Shown piece by piece: positions 1 through 10,049 of a stretch of 64,000 nucleotides of DNA (the first letter of the stretch is position 1; each line of letters opens with the position of its first letter). Source of the stretch: Rhizobium sp. (GTDB taxonomy: Bacteria > Pseudomonadota > Alphaproteobacteria > Rhizobiales > Rhizobiaceae); NCBI GenBank assembly GCA_003527225.1, contig DPXQ01000158.1, forward strand, positions 119,138-183,137. Direction: 5' to 3'. The position numbers were made by a program, and so were the translations under genes. The notes under the pieces are model-generated. The model had not been told where the DNA came from. It searched no databases and saw only the letters and a program-made list of their open reading frames with translations.

Positions 1-412
1 CGATCACGGCAAGACGCTCCTGCAGGTGGCGCAGGTTCTCGTGGGTCGATTTCGTCTGTTCGGTGATTGTCGCCCCGATTCGGTGTGTCATGCCGTCGAG
101 CCGCTGGTTGATCGCCTGGTTGAACTCCGACTGCTTGGTGCCGAAGACTTCCGACATGGCCGCCAGGCGGCCCTGCATCTCCGCCTGCGCTCGCAGGAGC
201 TCCGCCATCCGCGCATCTGCCGCGGACTCCCGTTGGGCCGCTTCCATCTCCGCCTGGAGGCGAACCCTGTTGCCGCGCATCACGGCAAGCATGATGAGGA
301 TCAGGCCGGTGAATACTATTGCGGCCGCGATTACCGCCAGAAGAGCGGGCGAAAGCGAATACTGGCCGATGGTGAGGCCCGGCAGATTGGCCGGCATGTC
401 GATCTTGTTCAT
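1..412 (-). CDS. rmuC: RmuC family DNA recombination protein, N-terminal part (cut by window edge)
   Basis: Reading the minus strand from the ATG at 412 gives about 137 residues open to the window edge. The N-terminus carries one membrane-spanning segment (roughly residues 20-42, rich in A, V, I and L), followed by a long charged helix with heptad-like Leu/Ala/Glu spacing. A short N-terminal anchor followed by a coiled coil is the RmuC layout; the nuclease-like C-terminal domain would lie outside the window. RmuC limits inversions and rearrangements at repeats. It is divergent from the globin chemoreceptor. The family call rests on architecture and on its place next to def-fmt-truA, a common rhizobial arrangement, so it is good but not certain. 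Confidence 0.75.
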   Translation of the reverse strand, partial: MNKIDMPANLPGLTIGQYSLSPALLAVIAAAIVFTGLILIMLAVMRGNRVRLQAEMEAAQRESAADARMAELLRAQAEMQGRLAAMSEVFGTKQSEFNQAINQRLDGMTHRIGATITEQTKSTHENLRHLQERLAVI

Positions 413-662
413 GGCGCCAGAGTAACAGATTCCCGTTGCGATGATAGATCAAACAGGGAACATTGTTGGCGGTTTTTCGCCCGTTGCTGCGCGCGGCGGC
501 CCCTCTCCCGCTGTGAGCGGCTGCGGCCGAATGGAGCAGGAATTCTCATTTTTAGCCCGGCGTGTTCACGCTCCATTTAGGATTTTGACGAATTCTCACC
601 GATCAAATCCAGATGGCAGGGGTGCCGCAGTCCATGAGCACCCAGAGAGTGATCGCGAAAAG
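413..662. promoter_or_regulatory. Divergent promoter region between rmuC and the globin chemoreceptor
   Basis: This 250-base gap separates two genes transcribed away from each other and must hold both promoters. I see no convincing -35/-10 pair. It contains a tiny [13 protein letters not shown] (634-666), whose TGA overlaps the chemoreceptor ATG as ATGA. A GGCAGGGG stretch precedes that tiny ORF. Confidence 0.4.
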
Positions 663-2180
663 ATGAGTGAAAGTGCGGATAAGAGCCTGACCGAACGTCT
701 TGAATTCATTGAACTGGATGAAAAGACCTGCAGCACCCTTCACTCATTGCGCCCGACACTGGCCGAGATCCTCGGCGGCGCGCTCGACAAGTTCTACGCA
801 AAGGTGGCCTCCACACCTCAGCTCTCCAAGTTTTTCCGCGACAAGTCCCATATGGGCGCTGCCAAGAAAGCCCAGGAAGGTCATTGGGACAGGGTTTCGA
901 GCGGGACGTTCACTGCCGAATACGTCAAGGGCGTGACCGCCATCGGCAAGGCCCATGCCCGCATCGGCCTCGAGCCTCGCTGGTATATCGGCGGCTACTC
1001 GGTTCTGGTGACGGAGCTCGTATCCGGGGTCCTCGTGAAGCATTGGCCCTTTCCGTTCGGAAAGCATCACGCGACGGCCCTTGCCGAAAAGCTCGGCGCT
1101 CTGATCAAGGCTTCCATGCTGGACATGGATTATTCGATCTCCGTCTATCTCGATGCGCTCGAAGAAAAACGCCACGAACTCCAGAAGGAGGGAGAGCGCT
1201 ACGAGGCCGATCAGCGGATCGCGATGGAGCACCTGCGCCAGGGGCTTCAAGCCCTGGCGAGAGGTGACTTCGAATCCAGGATGTCGGCCGACCTTCCAGA
1301 CAACTTCAAGCAGATGGCGATCGACTATAACGAGTCCGTCGCCCGTCTGAACCAATCCTTTGCATCGATCCGCAAGGCATCAGAAGAAATCCTCGACGGT
1401 ACAGACACGATCGCAAGAACATCGGACGAACTGGCGCTGCGCACTTCCAAGCAGGCCGCAGGCGTACAGGAAAGCTCGACGGCGCTGCAACAGCTCTCGG
1501 TGAGCGTCAGCCAGACGGCCGCCAATGCGGAGCGCGCGTCTTCGGCTGTCCGGGACACGCAGCAGCAGGCTCGGACATCCGGTGAGGTCGTCACCCGGGC
1601 GGTATCTGCCATGGCCGAGATCGAGAAGTCCTCGACCGAGATCTCCAAGATCATCGGCGTGATTGATGAAATTGCGTTCCAGACCAACCTTCTGGCCCTC
1701 AATGCCGGAGTCGAGGCCGCGCGTGCGGGAGATGCAGGTAAGGGCTTTGCAGTCGTCGCGCAGGAAGTCCGTCAACTTGCCCAGCGCAGCGCCGACGCCG
1801 CGAAGGAAATCAAGCGGCTGATCTCACAGAGCTCCAATCAGGTCAACGAAGGCGTGGGGCTGGTCTCCAACACCGGAACCGCCCTTTCGGACATCATCAC
1901 CCGCATCGACACGATCAATGCCTTCGTCTCCGATATCGCCACTGCCGCCAAGGACCAGGCAACCGGCCTCAATGAGGTCAACCAGGCGACACGCAGCATG
2001 GATACGCTGACGCAAGAAAATTCCTCGATGGTCGAGCAGACCTCCGAAGAAACGCGGCGCCTGCGCAATGAGGTCGCCGGGCTGGTGGACTTGCTCAGCC
2101 GGTTGAACACGAGCGGCGGCAATCGGCTTGAGGCCGGTGCGGGTGTGGAATTCTCACCCCGGCGGAACAGGGCGGCCTGA
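663..2180 (+). CDS. Globin-coupled methyl-accepting chemotaxis protein (HemAT-like, soluble)
   Basis: A 505-residue cytoplasmic receptor with no membrane segment. Residues ~10-170 form a protoglobin sensor; the HARIGL..WYIGGY motif places the proximal haem-ligating histidine at His98. A linker (~185-240) leads into a methyl-accepting signalling domain whose hairpin tip reads [20 protein letters not shown]. It probably senses O2 (or NO/CO) and drives CheA. The start at 663 is preferred because the globin homology begins a few residues later and the upstream in-frame sequence (from 441) is not protein-like; a 10-codon ORF ends in an ATGA overlap here. A strong terminator follows at 2207. The gene lies between rmuC and def, so it looks like an insertion into a housekeeping block. 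Confidence 0.93.
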   Translation: MSESADKSLTERLEFIELDEKTCSTLHSLRPTLAEILGGALDKFYAKVASTPQLSKFFRDKSHMGAAKKAQEGHWDRVSSGTFTAEYVKGVTAIGKAHARIGLEPRWYIGGYSVLVTELVSGVLVKHWPFPFGKHHATALAEKLGALIKASMLDMDYSISVYLDALEEKRHELQKEGERYEADQRIAMEHLRQGLQALARGDFESRMSADLPDNFKQMAIDYNESVARLNQSFASIRKASEEILDGTDTIARTSDELALRTSKQAAGVQESSTALQQLSVSVSQTAANAERASSAVRDTQQQARTSGEVVTRAVSAMAEIEKSSTEISKIIGVIDEIAFQTNLLALNAGVEAARAGDAGKGFAVVAQEVRQLAQRSADAAKEIKRLISQSSNQVNEGVGLVSNTGTALSDIITRIDTINAFVSDIATAAKDQATGLNEVNQATRSMDTLTQENSSMVEQTSEETRRLRNEVAGLVDLLSRLNTSGGNRLEAGAGVEFSPRRNRAA

Positions 2181-2206
2181 CCCTTTCCCGCCAATTCCAG
2201 AAGATG

Positions 2207-2235
2207 AAAACGCAGGGAGATATCTCTGCGTTTTT
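2207..2235 (+). terminator. Intrinsic terminator of the globin chemoreceptor gene
   Basis: A 12-bp stem (one G-T wobble) closes a GATA tetraloop and runs into TTTTT. The left arm is 2207-2218 and the right arm 2223-2234. It lies 26 bases after the chemoreceptor stop and 39 bases before the def start, isolating the two transcripts. Confidence 0.85.
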
Positions 2236-2273
2236 CGATTCCATCGGCGCGGCAGATGCGTTATGGGAGGCCC

Positions 2274-2789
2274 ATGACGATAAAGCCCCTCATTATTTTG
2301 CCGGATCCCATCTTGCGGCAGGTCTCCAATCCCGTGGAGCGGGTGGATTCCGATATCAGGAAGCTCGCCGAGGACATGCTCGAGACCATGTACGATGCTC
2401 CGGGCATCGGACTGGCCGCGATCCAGGTCGGCGTGCCACGCCGCCTGCTGGTGATCGATGTCGCCAGGGAAGGCGAGGAGAAGCAGCCGCTTGTCTTCAT
2501 CAATCCGGAGATCGTCACGTCGTCCGACGAGCGCTCGGTCTACGAGGAAGGCTGTCTGTCGATCCCCGATTATTATGCCGAGGTCGAGCGCCCGGCCACT
2601 GTGACCGTGCGTTCGATCGACCGCGAAGGCAAGGAACAGCTGACCGAGGCGGATGGGCTGCTTGCCACCTGCCTGCAGCATGAGATCGACCATTTGAACG
2701 GCGTCCTCTTCATCGACCATATCTCGCGGCTGAAACGCGAGATGGTGATCAAGAAATTCACCAAGGCGGCAAAGGCGAAGGCCATCTGA
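2274..2789 (+). CDS. def: Peptide deformylase
   Basis: 171 residues, normal length. It removes the formyl group from N-formylmethionine of nascent proteins. All three family motifs are present: GIGLAAIQ (44-51), EGCLSIP (92-98) and QHEIDHLNG (135-143). Metal ligands are Cys94, His136 and His140, with Glu137 as the catalytic base. The ATG at 2274 is chosen over 2256 because GGGAGG precedes it closely and the protein then begins at the usual position. First gene of def-fmt-truA: formylation of Met-tRNA (fmt) and its later removal (def) are encoded together, as in most bacteria. Confidence 0.97.
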   Translation: MTIKPLIILPDPILRQVSNPVERVDSDIRKLAEDMLETMYDAPGIGLAAIQVGVPRRLLVIDVAREGEEKQPLVFINPEIVTSSDERSVYEEGCLSIPDYYAEVERPATVTVRSIDREGKEQLTEADGLLATCLQHEIDHLNGVLFIDHISRLKREMVIKKFTKAAKAKAI

Positions 2790-2860
2790 GAGGATATGCC
2801 GGGTGGCCGGCATATCTTGGAAGGCCTGCACCCACCCGAACGCCGGAGGCGGTAAGGATC

Positions 2861-3796
2861 ATGGCACTTCGCATCATTTTCATGGGAACGCCGGACTTCT
2901 CCGTTCCGACCCTTTCGGCACTGGCGGCGGCCGGCCATGAGATCGCCGCCGTCTATACCCAGCCGCCGCGCCCCGGCGGACGGCGCGGTCTTGATCTCCA
3001 GAAATCGCCGGTCCATCAGGCGGCCGAACGGCTCGGTATTCCTGTCTTCACGCCCGTCAATTTCAAGAATACGGAAGACCGGCAACACTTCAGGGCGCTC
3101 AGCGCCGATGTCGCCGTCGTTGTTGCCTATGGCCTGCTCCTGCCCGAAGAGATCCTGAAAGGTACGCGGCTCGGTGCCTACAATGGCCATGCTTCGCTGC
3201 TGCCGCGCTGGCGCGGCGCGGCTCCCATCCAGCGGGCCATCATGGAGGGTGACGGGGAAACCGGTATGATGGTCATGAAAATGGACAAGGGGCTCGACAC
3301 CGGCCCGGTCGCTCTGGTGCGCAAGGTGGATATCGGTCCGAACATGACGGCTGGAGAATTGCACGACCGTCTGAGTGTCGTCGGCGCTGAGGCCATGGAA
3401 GAGGCGATGGCGCGGCTCGAGGCCGGGGACCTTCCCGTAACATCCCAGGAAGCCGAAGGTGTCTTGTATGCGGCCAAGATCGACAAGGGCGAGACCCGCA
3501 TCGACTTCTCCCGCGATGCCGGGGCTGTGCACAACCACATCCGCGGGCTGTCTCCGTTCCCGGGCGCCTGGTTCGAAGCCGTGGTCAACGGCAAGCCCGA
3601 GCGCGTCAAGGTTCTGGGCTCGGAACGCACCGAAGGGCAGGGGCGGGCAGGCGAAGTCCTGGACGATGTGCTGTCGGTAGCCTGCGGCAGCGGCGCGGTG
3701 CGCCTGACGCGGCTGCAGAAGGCGGGCGGCAAGCCGTTGCCTGCCGCCGAATTCCAGCGCGGCACTGCGATCTTGCCCGGCACGGTTTTGCACTGA
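2861..3796 (+). CDS. fmt: Methionyl-tRNA formyltransferase
   Basis: 311 residues. It transfers a formyl group from 10-formyl-tetrahydrofolate to Met-tRNA(fMet) for translation initiation. The N-terminal Rossmann-like formyltransferase fold starts with [12 protein letters not shown]. The catalytic region carries [17 protein letters not shown] (~107-123), including the SLLPxxRG signature, and a C-terminal tRNA-contacting domain follows from ~205. An AGGCGGTAAGG-type ribosome site precedes the ATG. It lies 71 bases after def, and its TGA shares one base with the truA ATG, so translation of the two is probably coupled. Confidence 0.97.
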   Translation: MALRIIFMGTPDFSVPTLSALAAAGHEIAAVYTQPPRPGGRRGLDLQKSPVHQAAERLGIPVFTPVNFKNTEDRQHFRALSADVAVVVAYGLLLPEEILKGTRLGAYNGHASLLPRWRGAAPIQRAIMEGDGETGMMVMKMDKGLDTGPVALVRKVDIGPNMTAGELHDRLSVVGAEAMEEAMARLEAGDLPVTSQEAEGVLYAAKIDKGETRIDFSRDAGAVHNHIRGLSPFPGAWFEAVVNGKPERVKVLGSERTEGQGRAGEVLDDVLSVACGSGAVRLTRLQKAGGKPLPAAEFQRGTAILPGTVLH

Positions 3797-4551
3797 TGCC
3801 CCGCTTCCGCATGACCGTCGAATATGACGGCACGCCTTATGTCGGCTGGCAACGCCAGGAGAACGGCCATTCCGTGCAACAGGCGCTCGAAAACGCGATC
3901 CTTTCGCTGACAGGCGAGACGGTTTCGATCCGCGGAGCGGGACGTACGGATTCCGGCGTCCATGCGGTGGGTCAGGTCGTCCATGCCGATCTCACGCGCG
4001 CCTGGACAACCTACCAACTGCGCAATGCCCTAAATGCCCATCTGGCGATGGCCGGCGAACGGGTCTCGGTGCTGAATGTGCTGGAAGCGGACGAGACCTT
4101 TGATGCGCGTTTCTCCGCAATCCGCCGACACTACCTCTACCGGATCATCTCCCGGCCGTCACAGCTGGCGCTCGAAGCGAACCGTGCCTGGTGGGTGCCA
4201 AAGGTGCTCGATCATGTCGCCATGCATGAAGCCGCGCAACAATTGGTCGGCCATCACGACTTCACGACGTTTCGCTCCGCCCATTGCCAGGCCAACAGTC
4301 CGATGCGCACCCTCGACCGTCTGGACGTCACCCGCGATGGCGAACTGATCGAGATCCGTGCTTCGGCCCAGAGCTTCCTTCACAACCAGATCCGCTCCTT
4401 CGCAGGCACGCTGAAACTGGCGGGCGAGGGCAAGATGTCGGTCGCCGACGTCCGCGCCGCGCTCGAGGCGCGCGACCGGGCAGCATGCGGACCCGTGGCC
4501 CCTCCCGAAGGGCTCTATTTCCTCAAAGTGGACTATCCCGACGGCCTCTGA
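3796..4551 (+). CDS. truA: tRNA pseudouridine(38-40) synthase
   Basis: 251 residues. It converts uridines 38-40 in the anticodon arm of many tRNAs to pseudouridine. The catalytic motif [12 protein letters not shown] (46-57) supplies Asp52. The N-terminal [14 protein letters not shown] and the later DFTTFR and HNQIRS blocks are typical. It starts inside the fmt stop (TGATG), so it is the third gene of the def operon. Length and motifs are intact. Confidence 0.97.
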   Translation: MPRFRMTVEYDGTPYVGWQRQENGHSVQQALENAILSLTGETVSIRGAGRTDSGVHAVGQVVHADLTRAWTTYQLRNALNAHLAMAGERVSVLNVLEADETFDARFSAIRRHYLYRIISRPSQLALEANRAWWVPKVLDHVAMHEAAQQLVGHHDFTTFRSAHCQANSPMRTLDRLDVTRDGELIEIRASAQSFLHNQIRSFAGTLKLAGEGKMSVADVRAALEARDRAACGPVAPPEGLYFLKVDYPDGL

Positions 4552-4597
4552 TCTTCCCGTGAGCGACCTTCGGGATGCCTCCGCGCCGCGTGCGGGG

Positions 4598-4644
4598 TTG
4601 CCATGGCCTGCAAAATAAAATATCGATATTTCAAGAAATATCGA
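4598..4644 (+). promoter_or_regulatory. Promoter of arsC-arsH with an ArsR-type operator
   Basis: A perfect inverted repeat with 10-bp arms (TCGATATTTC at 4623-4632, GAAATATCGA at 4635-4644) and a 2-base spacer lies 18 bases upstream of the arsC ATG. A possible -35 TTGCCA (4598-4603) and -10 TATCGA (4621-4626), spaced 17, would place the repeat over the -10. A-T rich dyads of this size are typical ArsR/SmtB-family operators. No arsR gene lies nearby, so the repressor would act in trans. Confidence 0.65.
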
Positions 4645-4662
4645 AATGATATGGAGCCCGGC

Positions 4663-5070
4663 ATGACGATCACCATTTACCACAATCCCGCCTGCGGAAC
4701 CTCGCGCAACACGCTCGCCATGATCCGCCAGTCCGGCGAAGAGCCTGTCGTGATCGAATACCTGAAGGAACCGCCGAGCCGCGAACGACTGGTGTCGCTG
4801 ATCAAGGCCATGGGCATTCCGGTGCGCGAGGTGCTGCGCAAGAAGGACACGCCTTACGAGGAGCTGGGTCTCGACAATCCGGATCTGACGGATGAGCAGC
4901 TGATCGACGCCATGATGGCCCACCCGATCCTGATCAACCGTCCGATCGTCGAGACTGAAAAGGGAACGCGGCTTTGCCGTCCCTCGGAAGTCGTGCTGGA
5001 GATCCTGTCCAATGCCGGGATCGGCACCTTCACGAAGGAAGACGGTGAAGTCGTCAAGGCGGGACACTGA
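4663..5070 (+). CDS. arsC: Arsenate reductase, glutaredoxin-dependent ArsC family
   Basis: 135 residues. It reduces arsenate to arsenite using glutathione/glutaredoxin. The N-terminus [12 protein letters not shown] places the catalytic cysteine at Cys11, and the later NRPIV motif around the second conserved arginine is present. The ATG at 4663, with GGAG six bases upstream, is preferred to the ATG at 4603, which would extend the protein through the operator. arsH follows after four bases. Neither an arsenite exporter (arsB/acr3) nor aqpS is adjacent, which is unusual because ArsC produces the more toxic species. Confidence 0.92.
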   Translation: MTITIYHNPACGTSRNTLAMIRQSGEEPVVIEYLKEPPSRERLVSLIKAMGIPVREVLRKKDTPYEELGLDNPDLTDEQLIDAMMAHPILINRPIVETEKGTRLCRPSEVVLEILSNAGIGTFTKEDGEVVKAGH

Positions 5071-5074
5071 GCGG

Positions 5075-5812
5075 ATGGACGAGCAAGGCGATCACCACGC
5101 GACGGCTGACACGCCCAATATTGATGACAGCCATTTCCGTGTGGTGGAAGATGAGCGGCTGCATCGTCCGGAGCGCATGACCCATCGGCCGCGCGTGCTG
5201 ATGCTCTACGGATCGTTGCGCGAACGCTCCTATTCGCGTCTTCTCACCGAAGAGGCGGTGCGAATTCTCAGGCGTTATGGCGCCGAGGTCCGCATCTTCG
5301 ATCCGCACGGGCTTCCGCTCGCGGATGCCGAGGAGGCTTCCCATCCCAAGGTCCACGAGTTGCGCAATCTTTCGCTCTGGTCGGAAGCGCAGGTCTGGTG
5401 TTCTCCTGAACGCCATGGGGCGATGTCAGGTGTGATGAAGACCCAGATCGACTGGCTGCCGCTTTCCATGGGCGCCATTCGTCCGACCCAGGGGCGCACG
5501 CTGGCCGTGATGCAGGTCTGCGGCGGTTCGCAGAGTTTCAACACGGTCAATCAGTTGCGGGTGCTCGGTCGCTGGATGCGGATGTTCACCATTCCAAACC
5601 AGTCGTCTGTTCCCAAGGCATTTGCGGAATTCACCGAGGACGGGCGCATGAAACCCTCGGCCTACTATAACCGTGTTGTCGACGTGATGGAGGAACTGGT
5701 GAAGTTCACGCTCCTGCTGCGCGAAAGTGCCGACTATCTGGTGGAGCGCTATTCTGAGCGGGTGGAGACGGCCGAAAAGCTCTCGGCGCGCGTCAACCAG
5801 CGCTCGATATAG
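5075..5812 (+). CDS. arsH: Arsenical resistance protein ArsH (NADPH-dependent FMN reductase)
   Basis: 245 residues. ArsH proteins are FMN-binding NADPH oxidoreductases that oxidise methylated or aromatic trivalent arsenicals, and some also reduce azo dyes or quinones. The flavodoxin-like fold opens with [15 protein letters not shown], the FMN phosphate loop, followed by the [19 protein letters not shown] region and GGSQSFN. The ATG at 5075 lies four bases after arsC. Sinorhizobium meliloti has arsR-aqpS-arsC-arsH; only the last two are here. Confidence 0.92.
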   Translation: MDEQGDHHATADTPNIDDSHFRVVEDERLHRPERMTHRPRVLMLYGSLRERSYSRLLTEEAVRILRRYGAEVRIFDPHGLPLADAEEASHPKVHELRNLSLWSEAQVWCSPERHGAMSGVMKTQIDWLPLSMGAIRPTQGRTLAVMQVCGGSQSFNTVNQLRVLGRWMRMFTIPNQSSVPKAFAEFTEDGRMKPSAYYNRVVDVMEELVKFTLLLRESADYLVERYSERVETAEKLSARVNQRSI

Positions 5813-5848
5813 AGCATTTCTGGGCCTGAATTGGCCGGAAATACTCTA
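5811..5848. terminator. Imperfect inverted repeat between convergent arsH and a membrane-protein gene
   Basis: The outer arms TAGAGCATTT and AAATACTCTA pair with one wobble, and inner GGGCC/GGCC-type bases extend the stem around a TGAATT loop. It overlaps both stop regions and could terminate from either side. Confidence 0.5.
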
Positions 5849-6442
5849 GCCGGGGAACACACCAAGGAAGCGCTCGAGCACCTCGGAGAGGAGCATCGTC
5901 GGCACGAGCAGCACCATCGTCATGGTTGCCACGGTGAGCGTATGGTCTCCGAGGATCATCCGAAGAATGCGAAATAGCGCGAACACGAGGCTGAGCAGGA
6001 GTGCGAGCCACAGGACCGTGACTGGCCCCTTGAGCGCTGGAAGCAGCGCCATGAGAATGATCAGAAAGGCATAGGCATAAGACACCGGCAATGCGAGCCA
6101 GTTGGTTACGGCGACGATTGCCGAAAATCTGGAACCGATACCGAGCGCCCAGGCCAGCACTCCGGCAAGAATGATGGGCGCGAGCCAGTTCGCCGCCTCG
6201 ACGAGCGCGAGACGGAAGAAGAAGAGGAGGCCGGCTTCGGTTCCCACGGGCATGTTTGAGAGAAAGGCAGCCCGCCACCAGATCCAGGAAACGATGATGG
6301 CAGGCCCGGCCCACATCATCGCCCAGAACGAACGCAATGCGCCGCGATCGGACAGATCGAGAAAGCCAAACCCCTTGTCATCCTGCTGGAACAGAAACCA
6401 CAGCCCGGTGAGGTAGAATTTGACTTCCTTAAATGTCGGCAT
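5846..6442 (-). CDS. Conserved membrane protein of unknown function, last gene of the dap operon
   Basis: 198 residues, strongly hydrophobic, with about five predicted membrane spans (around 40-60, 75-100, 105-145 as two, and 170-190). The N-terminus [18 protein letters not shown] begins with an amphipathic stretch. It overlaps the 3' end of dapE by 14 bases, so it is co-translated with diaminopimelate biosynthesis. I do not recognise a catalytic motif. The layout resembles small YIP1-like or DUF membrane proteins, but I cannot assign a family by eye. Confidence 0.8.
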   Translation of the reverse strand: MPTFKEVKFYLTGLWFLFQQDDKGFGFLDLSDRGALRSFWAMMWAGPAIIVSWIWWRAAFLSNMPVGTEAGLLFFFRLALVEAANWLAPIILAGVLAWALGIGSRFSAIVAVTNWLALPVSYAYAFLIILMALLPALKGPVTVLWLALLLSLVFALFRILRMILGDHTLTVATMTMVLLVPTMLLSEVLERFLGVFPG

Positions 6443-7622
6443 GCGCGAACCAGTGTTCGATGAAGGTCTTATAGATCCGGGTCAGTGTTTCCAGGTCGTC
6501 GACAGCGACCCGCTCGTCGACCATATGCATGGTTTGCCCTACAAGGCCGAATTCCACGACGGGGCAGTAGTTCTTGATATAGCGCGCATCCGAGGTGCCG
6601 CCAGTGGTCGAAAGCTGTGGTGTCAGCCCCGTCACCTGCTGGATCGCCTCCGAGAGTGAGGAGATCAGTGCATCGTCGCGCGTGAGGAAGACATGGCTCG
6701 GCCGCTCCGACCAGACGACCTCGTACTTGACCGGATTTCGACCGGGACGGAGCGCCGTATCCGTTGCCGCCGCTTCGAGGCGTCGCAGGATCTCATCCTG
6801 CAGGCTTTCCGCCGTCCATGTGTCGTTGAAGCGGATATTGAAGCGCGCGCTCGCCTTGGCCGGTATGACATTCGTGGCCGGATTGCCGACGTCGATCGAT
6901 GTCACTTCCAGGTTTGACGGCTGGAAGTTGTCCGTCCCGTGATCGAACGGCGGCTGCATCAGCGCCTCGGTCAGCCGGATGATGCCGCGCACCGGGTTGT
7001 CGGCAAGATGCGGATAGGCCGCGTGTCCCTGCACGCCATGGACCGTGATGGTACCCGAAAGGGAGCCTCGGCGCCCGATCTTGATCATGTCGCCCAGCTG
7101 GTCCGGGTTCGTGGGTTCGCCGACCAGGCAGGCATCCCAGCGCTCGCCCTTGTTTGCGGCCCATTCAAGAAGCTTGATGGTGCCATTGATCGCCGGGCCT
7201 TCCTCGTCGCCGGTGATCAGCAGCGAGACGGAGCCTTTCGGCAGCCCCTTCTCCTCGATGAAACGGGCAATGGCTGCAATGAAGCAGGCGATACCGCCTT
7301 TCATGTCGACGGCACCGCGACCATAGAGCATGTCGCCGGCGATCTCGGCGGCAAAGGGCGGATGGCTCCAGGCCCCTTCGTCGCCAATCGGCACGACATC
7401 GGTATGGCCGGCAAACATCAGATGCGGACCTTTGCTGCCCAGTCGCGCATAGAGGTTTTCGATATCCGGCGTGCCGTCTTCGGACGCCACCATCCGCGAG
7501 ACGGCAAAGCCGAGCGGCTCGAGCATCGATTGAAGCAGCGTCAGCGCCCCGCCTTCGGCCGGCGTGACGGAGGGGCAGCGGATGAGTGCTTTCAGGTTCT
7601 CGACGGGATTTGTTGCGGTCAT
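6429..7622 (-). CDS. dapE: Succinyl-diaminopimelate desuccinylase
   Basis: 397 residues, full length. This M20-family zinc hydrolase releases succinate from N-succinyl-LL-2,6-diaminopimelate, a late step to lysine and meso-DAP for peptidoglycan. Metal and catalytic motifs are present: [22 protein letters not shown] and [12 protein letters not shown] with the catalytic glutamate. The central dimerisation (lid) domain with [10 protein letters not shown] follows. It lies 107 bases downstream of a DUF805 gene and overlaps the downstream membrane-protein gene. Confidence 0.97.
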   Translation of the reverse strand: MTATNPVENLKALIRCPSVTPAEGGALTLLQSMLEPLGFAVSRMVASEDGTPDIENLYARLGSKGPHLMFAGHTDVVPIGDEGAWSHPPFAAEIAGDMLYGRGAVDMKGGIACFIAAIARFIEEKGLPKGSVSLLITGDEEGPAINGTIKLLEWAANKGERWDACLVGEPTNPDQLGDMIKIGRRGSLSGTITVHGVQGHAAYPHLADNPVRGIIRLTEALMQPPFDHGTDNFQPSNLEVTSIDVGNPATNVIPAKASARFNIRFNDTWTAESLQDEILRRLEAAATDTALRPGRNPVKYEVVWSERPSHVFLTRDDALISSLSEAIQQVTGLTPQLSTTGGTSDARYIKNYCPVVEFGLVGQTMHMVDERVAVDDLETLTRIYKTFIEHWFAHADI

Positions 7623-7729
7623 GGCTCTGAACGTTCAGGGCGGGTACTCGGCTGGAAGTAGCCGCGTTCCGCGGGAGGAATTTAAAGATGTATCCGATCA
7701 GTCCCGGCCTGTCACCATCGCAGGTTTGG

Positions 7730-8116
7730 TCATTGCGTCTTGGGCCAGTCGGTTGCCGGGCCGTAATCATTGGCCCCTCGGACAGACGGCCAGATGCACA
7801 TGACGAACAGCATGATCAGCGAAACCGCCGGAACGAAAATGATGACTGCGAGGATGCCGGGCAATCCCATGTCATGCAGCCGTTTGATGCTTAGCATGAC
7901 CGTTGAGACGACCGACAGGAGGAAACCGGCAAAGAACAGCACGCTCCAAAGCGGCAGCATTTCCTCGTCGTCCTGATAAAGGGTAAGCTTCGTCACGGTG
8001 TAGGCGTTGATCATCATCCAGAATAGCCAGGAGAGGATGAAGACCTGCCGTCCCGCGCGGCCGGACGGGCTGAAAAACAGCCAGCCGACGCCCGGCCTGC
8101 GCGTTTCGCGTTGCAC
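7730..8116 (-). CDS. DUF805 small membrane protein
   Basis: 128 residues with four likely membrane segments. The GRAGRQVFILSW start and the IKRLHDMGLPG loop are the conserved DUF805 signatures (G-R-x-x-R..F and RLHD). It sits between dapD (3 bases away) and dapE, an association seen in other rhizobia. The molecular role of DUF805 is not established. A second, less similar DUF805 gene lies at 48630. Confidence 0.85.
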   Translation of the reverse strand: MQRETRRPGVGWLFFSPSGRAGRQVFILSWLFWMMINAYTVTKLTLYQDDEEMLPLWSVLFFAGFLLSVVSTVMLSIKRLHDMGLPGILAVIIFVPAVSLIMLFVMCIWPSVRGANDYGPATDWPKTQ

Positions 8117-8119
8117 GGA

Positions 8120-8977
8120 TCAGTCTCGTAGCAGCTCGTTGATGCCGGTCTTTGAACGGGTCTTTGCGTCGACGCGTTTGACGATCACGGCGCAGTAAAG
8201 GCTGGGCGCCGTCATTCCGTTCGGCATCGTCGCGTTCGCGGGAAGCGTGCCGGCGACAACGACCGAATAGGGAGGAACTTCGCCATAGGTGATATCGCCG
8301 GTCGCCCGGTCGACGATCTTGGTCGACTGGCCGATGAAAACACCCATGCCGAGCACCGAGCCCTCTCGGACGATGCAGCCTTCGACCACTTCCGAACGTG
8401 CGCCGATGAAGCAATTGTCCTCGATGATCGTCGGGCCGGCCTGCATCGGCTCGAGCACACCGCCAATGCCGACACCGCCGGAAAGATGGACATTCTTGCC
8501 GATCTGGGCGCAGGAGCCGACGGTAGCCCAGGTATCGACCATGGTCCCTTCGCCGACATAGGCGCCGAGATTGACGAAGGACGGCATTAGGACGGCGCCG
8601 GGAGCGATATAGGCGGAGCGGCGAACAACGGCATTGGGGACCGCGCGGAATCCGGCGCGTTCGAATTCGTTGGCGCTCCAGCCTTCGAACTTGGAGGGCA
8701 CCTTGTCCCACCAGGTGGATGCTCCGGGTCCGCCGCTGACGACCTCCATCGGATTGAGCCGGAAGGACAGCAGAACCGCTTTCTTGAGCCACTGGTTCAC
8801 CGTCCAGGTTCCGGCTTCGTCGCGTGTTGCCACGCGTGCCTTGCCGCTGTCGAGCAGGTCGAGGGCGGTTGACACAGCGTCGCGAACCTCGCCGCGCGTC
8901 GATGTGTTGACGGTATCGCGATTGTCGAAAGCAGCCTCGACAATGCGTTCCAGCTGGCTGAGATCCGTGGCGTTCAT
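8120..8977 (-). CDS. dapD: 2,3,4,5-tetrahydropyridine-2,6-dicarboxylate N-succinyltransferase
   Basis: 285 residues. It transfers succinyl from succinyl-CoA to tetrahydrodipicolinate, committing the succinylase branch of lysine/DAP synthesis that ends at dapE in the same operon. The C-terminal half is a left-handed beta-helix of hexapeptide repeats (for example [20 protein letters not shown]). First gene of dapD-DUF805-dapE-membrane protein; its promoter must lie in the 154-base gap before the divergent LOG gene. Confidence 0.97.
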   Translation of the reverse strand: MNATDLSQLERIVEAAFDNRDTVNTSTRGEVRDAVSTALDLLDSGKARVATRDEAGTWTVNQWLKKAVLLSFRLNPMEVVSGGPGASTWWDKVPSKFEGWSANEFERAGFRAVPNAVVRRSAYIAPGAVLMPSFVNLGAYVGEGTMVDTWATVGSCAQIGKNVHLSGGVGIGGVLEPMQAGPTIIEDNCFIGARSEVVEGCIVREGSVLGMGVFIGQSTKIVDRATGDITYGEVPPYSVVVAGTLPANATMPNGMTAPSLYCAVIVKRVDAKTRSKTGINELLRD

Positions 8978-9131
8978 CTGAATTCCTTAAACTTCGTTGT
9001 CTATCTTGGAATCCGAGAAAACATCCGGATTCGCGATCGGAAACTGGCGTCTTGCTCTAGCGCATTCGCCCGGAGTTGAAAACAGCCGACAACCGTTTCC
9101 TTGGCGTTTCCGGCAGAGAAAGGCATGCACG

Positions 9132-9992
9132 ATGATAAAAGTAAGGAATGGCCGCAAGAGGCGCAGCGACGGGGTTTGGGACCCGCTGAAGAACAGCCGG
9201 ACCGACCGGAAAAGTGCAGCCGGCGTGCCGAAGACCCCTCAATCGGAATCCCCGTCCTACCGTCTTGCCTATATTGATGATGATTTTCTCTGCCGCGAGG
9301 AACTGCGTCCCGTACGCTTGCAGCTCGAATTGCTGAAGGTGGAAATGATCCTCGCCGAGCAGGGCATCAAATCGACGGTCGTGATGTTCGGAGGGGCCCG
9401 CATTCCGGCTCCGGGAGAGAGCGCCTGGGCGGCGCGCAACGAAACCCAGCGCGCGAGCCTCGAGGCCGCCTCCGTCTACTACGAGGAGGCGCGCAAGTTC
9501 GCCCGCCTCTGCGCGGAGCATTCGGGCAGGCTAGACCACCGGGAATATGTGGTCATGACCGGCGGGGGGCCCGGGGTCATGGAGGCGGGAAACAGGGGCG
9601 CTGCCGAAATGGACGCACCGTCCATCGGGCTCAACATTGTCCTACCGCACGAGCAGGCGCCGAACGCCTTCGTGACACCGGAGCTGAGCTTCAACTTCCA
9701 CTATTTTGCCATTCGGAAGATGCATTTCCTGATGCGTGCCAAGGCCATCGCGATCTTTCCGGGTGGTTTCGGCACGATGGACGAATTGTTCGAATCCGTG
9801 ACTCTGATCCAGACCAAGCGCATGGCGCCGATACCGTTGATCCTCTTCGGCGAGGCGTTCTGGCGGCGCATCATCAATTTCGATGCGCTGGCCGAGTTCG
9901 GAACGATCGCTCCCGACGATGTAAAGCTTTTGAATTTCGTTGAGACGGCTGACCAGGCCTGGAAGATCATTGCCGATCACTACGGGCATTGA
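9132..9992 (+). CDS. LOG family nucleotide phosphoribohydrolase (TIGR00730/PpnN-like)
   Basis: 286 residues. LOG-family enzymes cleave the N-glycosidic bond of nucleoside 5'-monophosphates. Both family motifs are present: MTGGGPGVMEAGNRGA and PGGFGTMDE, the latter holding the catalytic glutamate. The Lys/Arg-rich N-terminal ~45 residues precede the core. The ATG at 9132 is preferred over the TTG at 8997, which would add an unlikely leader. It is a longer type than the ~190-residue plant-like LOGs. Plant LOGs make cytokinins, but housekeeping nucleotide turnover is the safer reading. Confidence 0.85.
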   Translation: MIKVRNGRKRRSDGVWDPLKNSRTDRKSAAGVPKTPQSESPSYRLAYIDDDFLCREELRPVRLQLELLKVEMILAEQGIKSTVVMFGGARIPAPGESAWAARNETQRASLEAASVYYEEARKFARLCAEHSGRLDHREYVVMTGGGPGVMEAGNRGAAEMDAPSIGLNIVLPHEQAPNAFVTPELSFNFHYFAIRKMHFLMRAKAIAIFPGGFGTMDELFESVTLIQTKRMAPIPLILFGEAFWRRIINFDALAEFGTIAPDDVKLLNFVETADQAWKIIADHYGH

Positions 9993-9995
9993 AAA

Positions 9996-10027
9996 GAAGC
10001 GCCCGCGGCAATTGCCGCTGGCGCTTC
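9996..10027. terminator. Strong hairpin between convergent LOG and EF-hand genes
   Basis: Outer arms GAAGCGCC (9996-10003) and GGCGCTTC (10020-10027) enclose the inner palindrome GCGGCAATTGCCGC. One unpaired base on each side separates the two stems. It has no long T-run but sits four bases after the LOG stop and could act for both strands. Confidence 0.65.
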
Positions 10028-10049
10028 ATTCAGCGGGTAACGATCTGGA

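Noticed and set aside
441..662. N-terminal extension of the globin chemoreceptor from 441
   Set aside because: The 74 extra residues are unlike any globin sensor and cover the divergent promoter; the ATG at 663 fits the family.
744..1355. Long minus-strand ORF inside the globin chemoreceptor
   Set aside because: GC-rich codon shadow in antisense; no motif, no ribosome site, and the plus-strand gene is certain.
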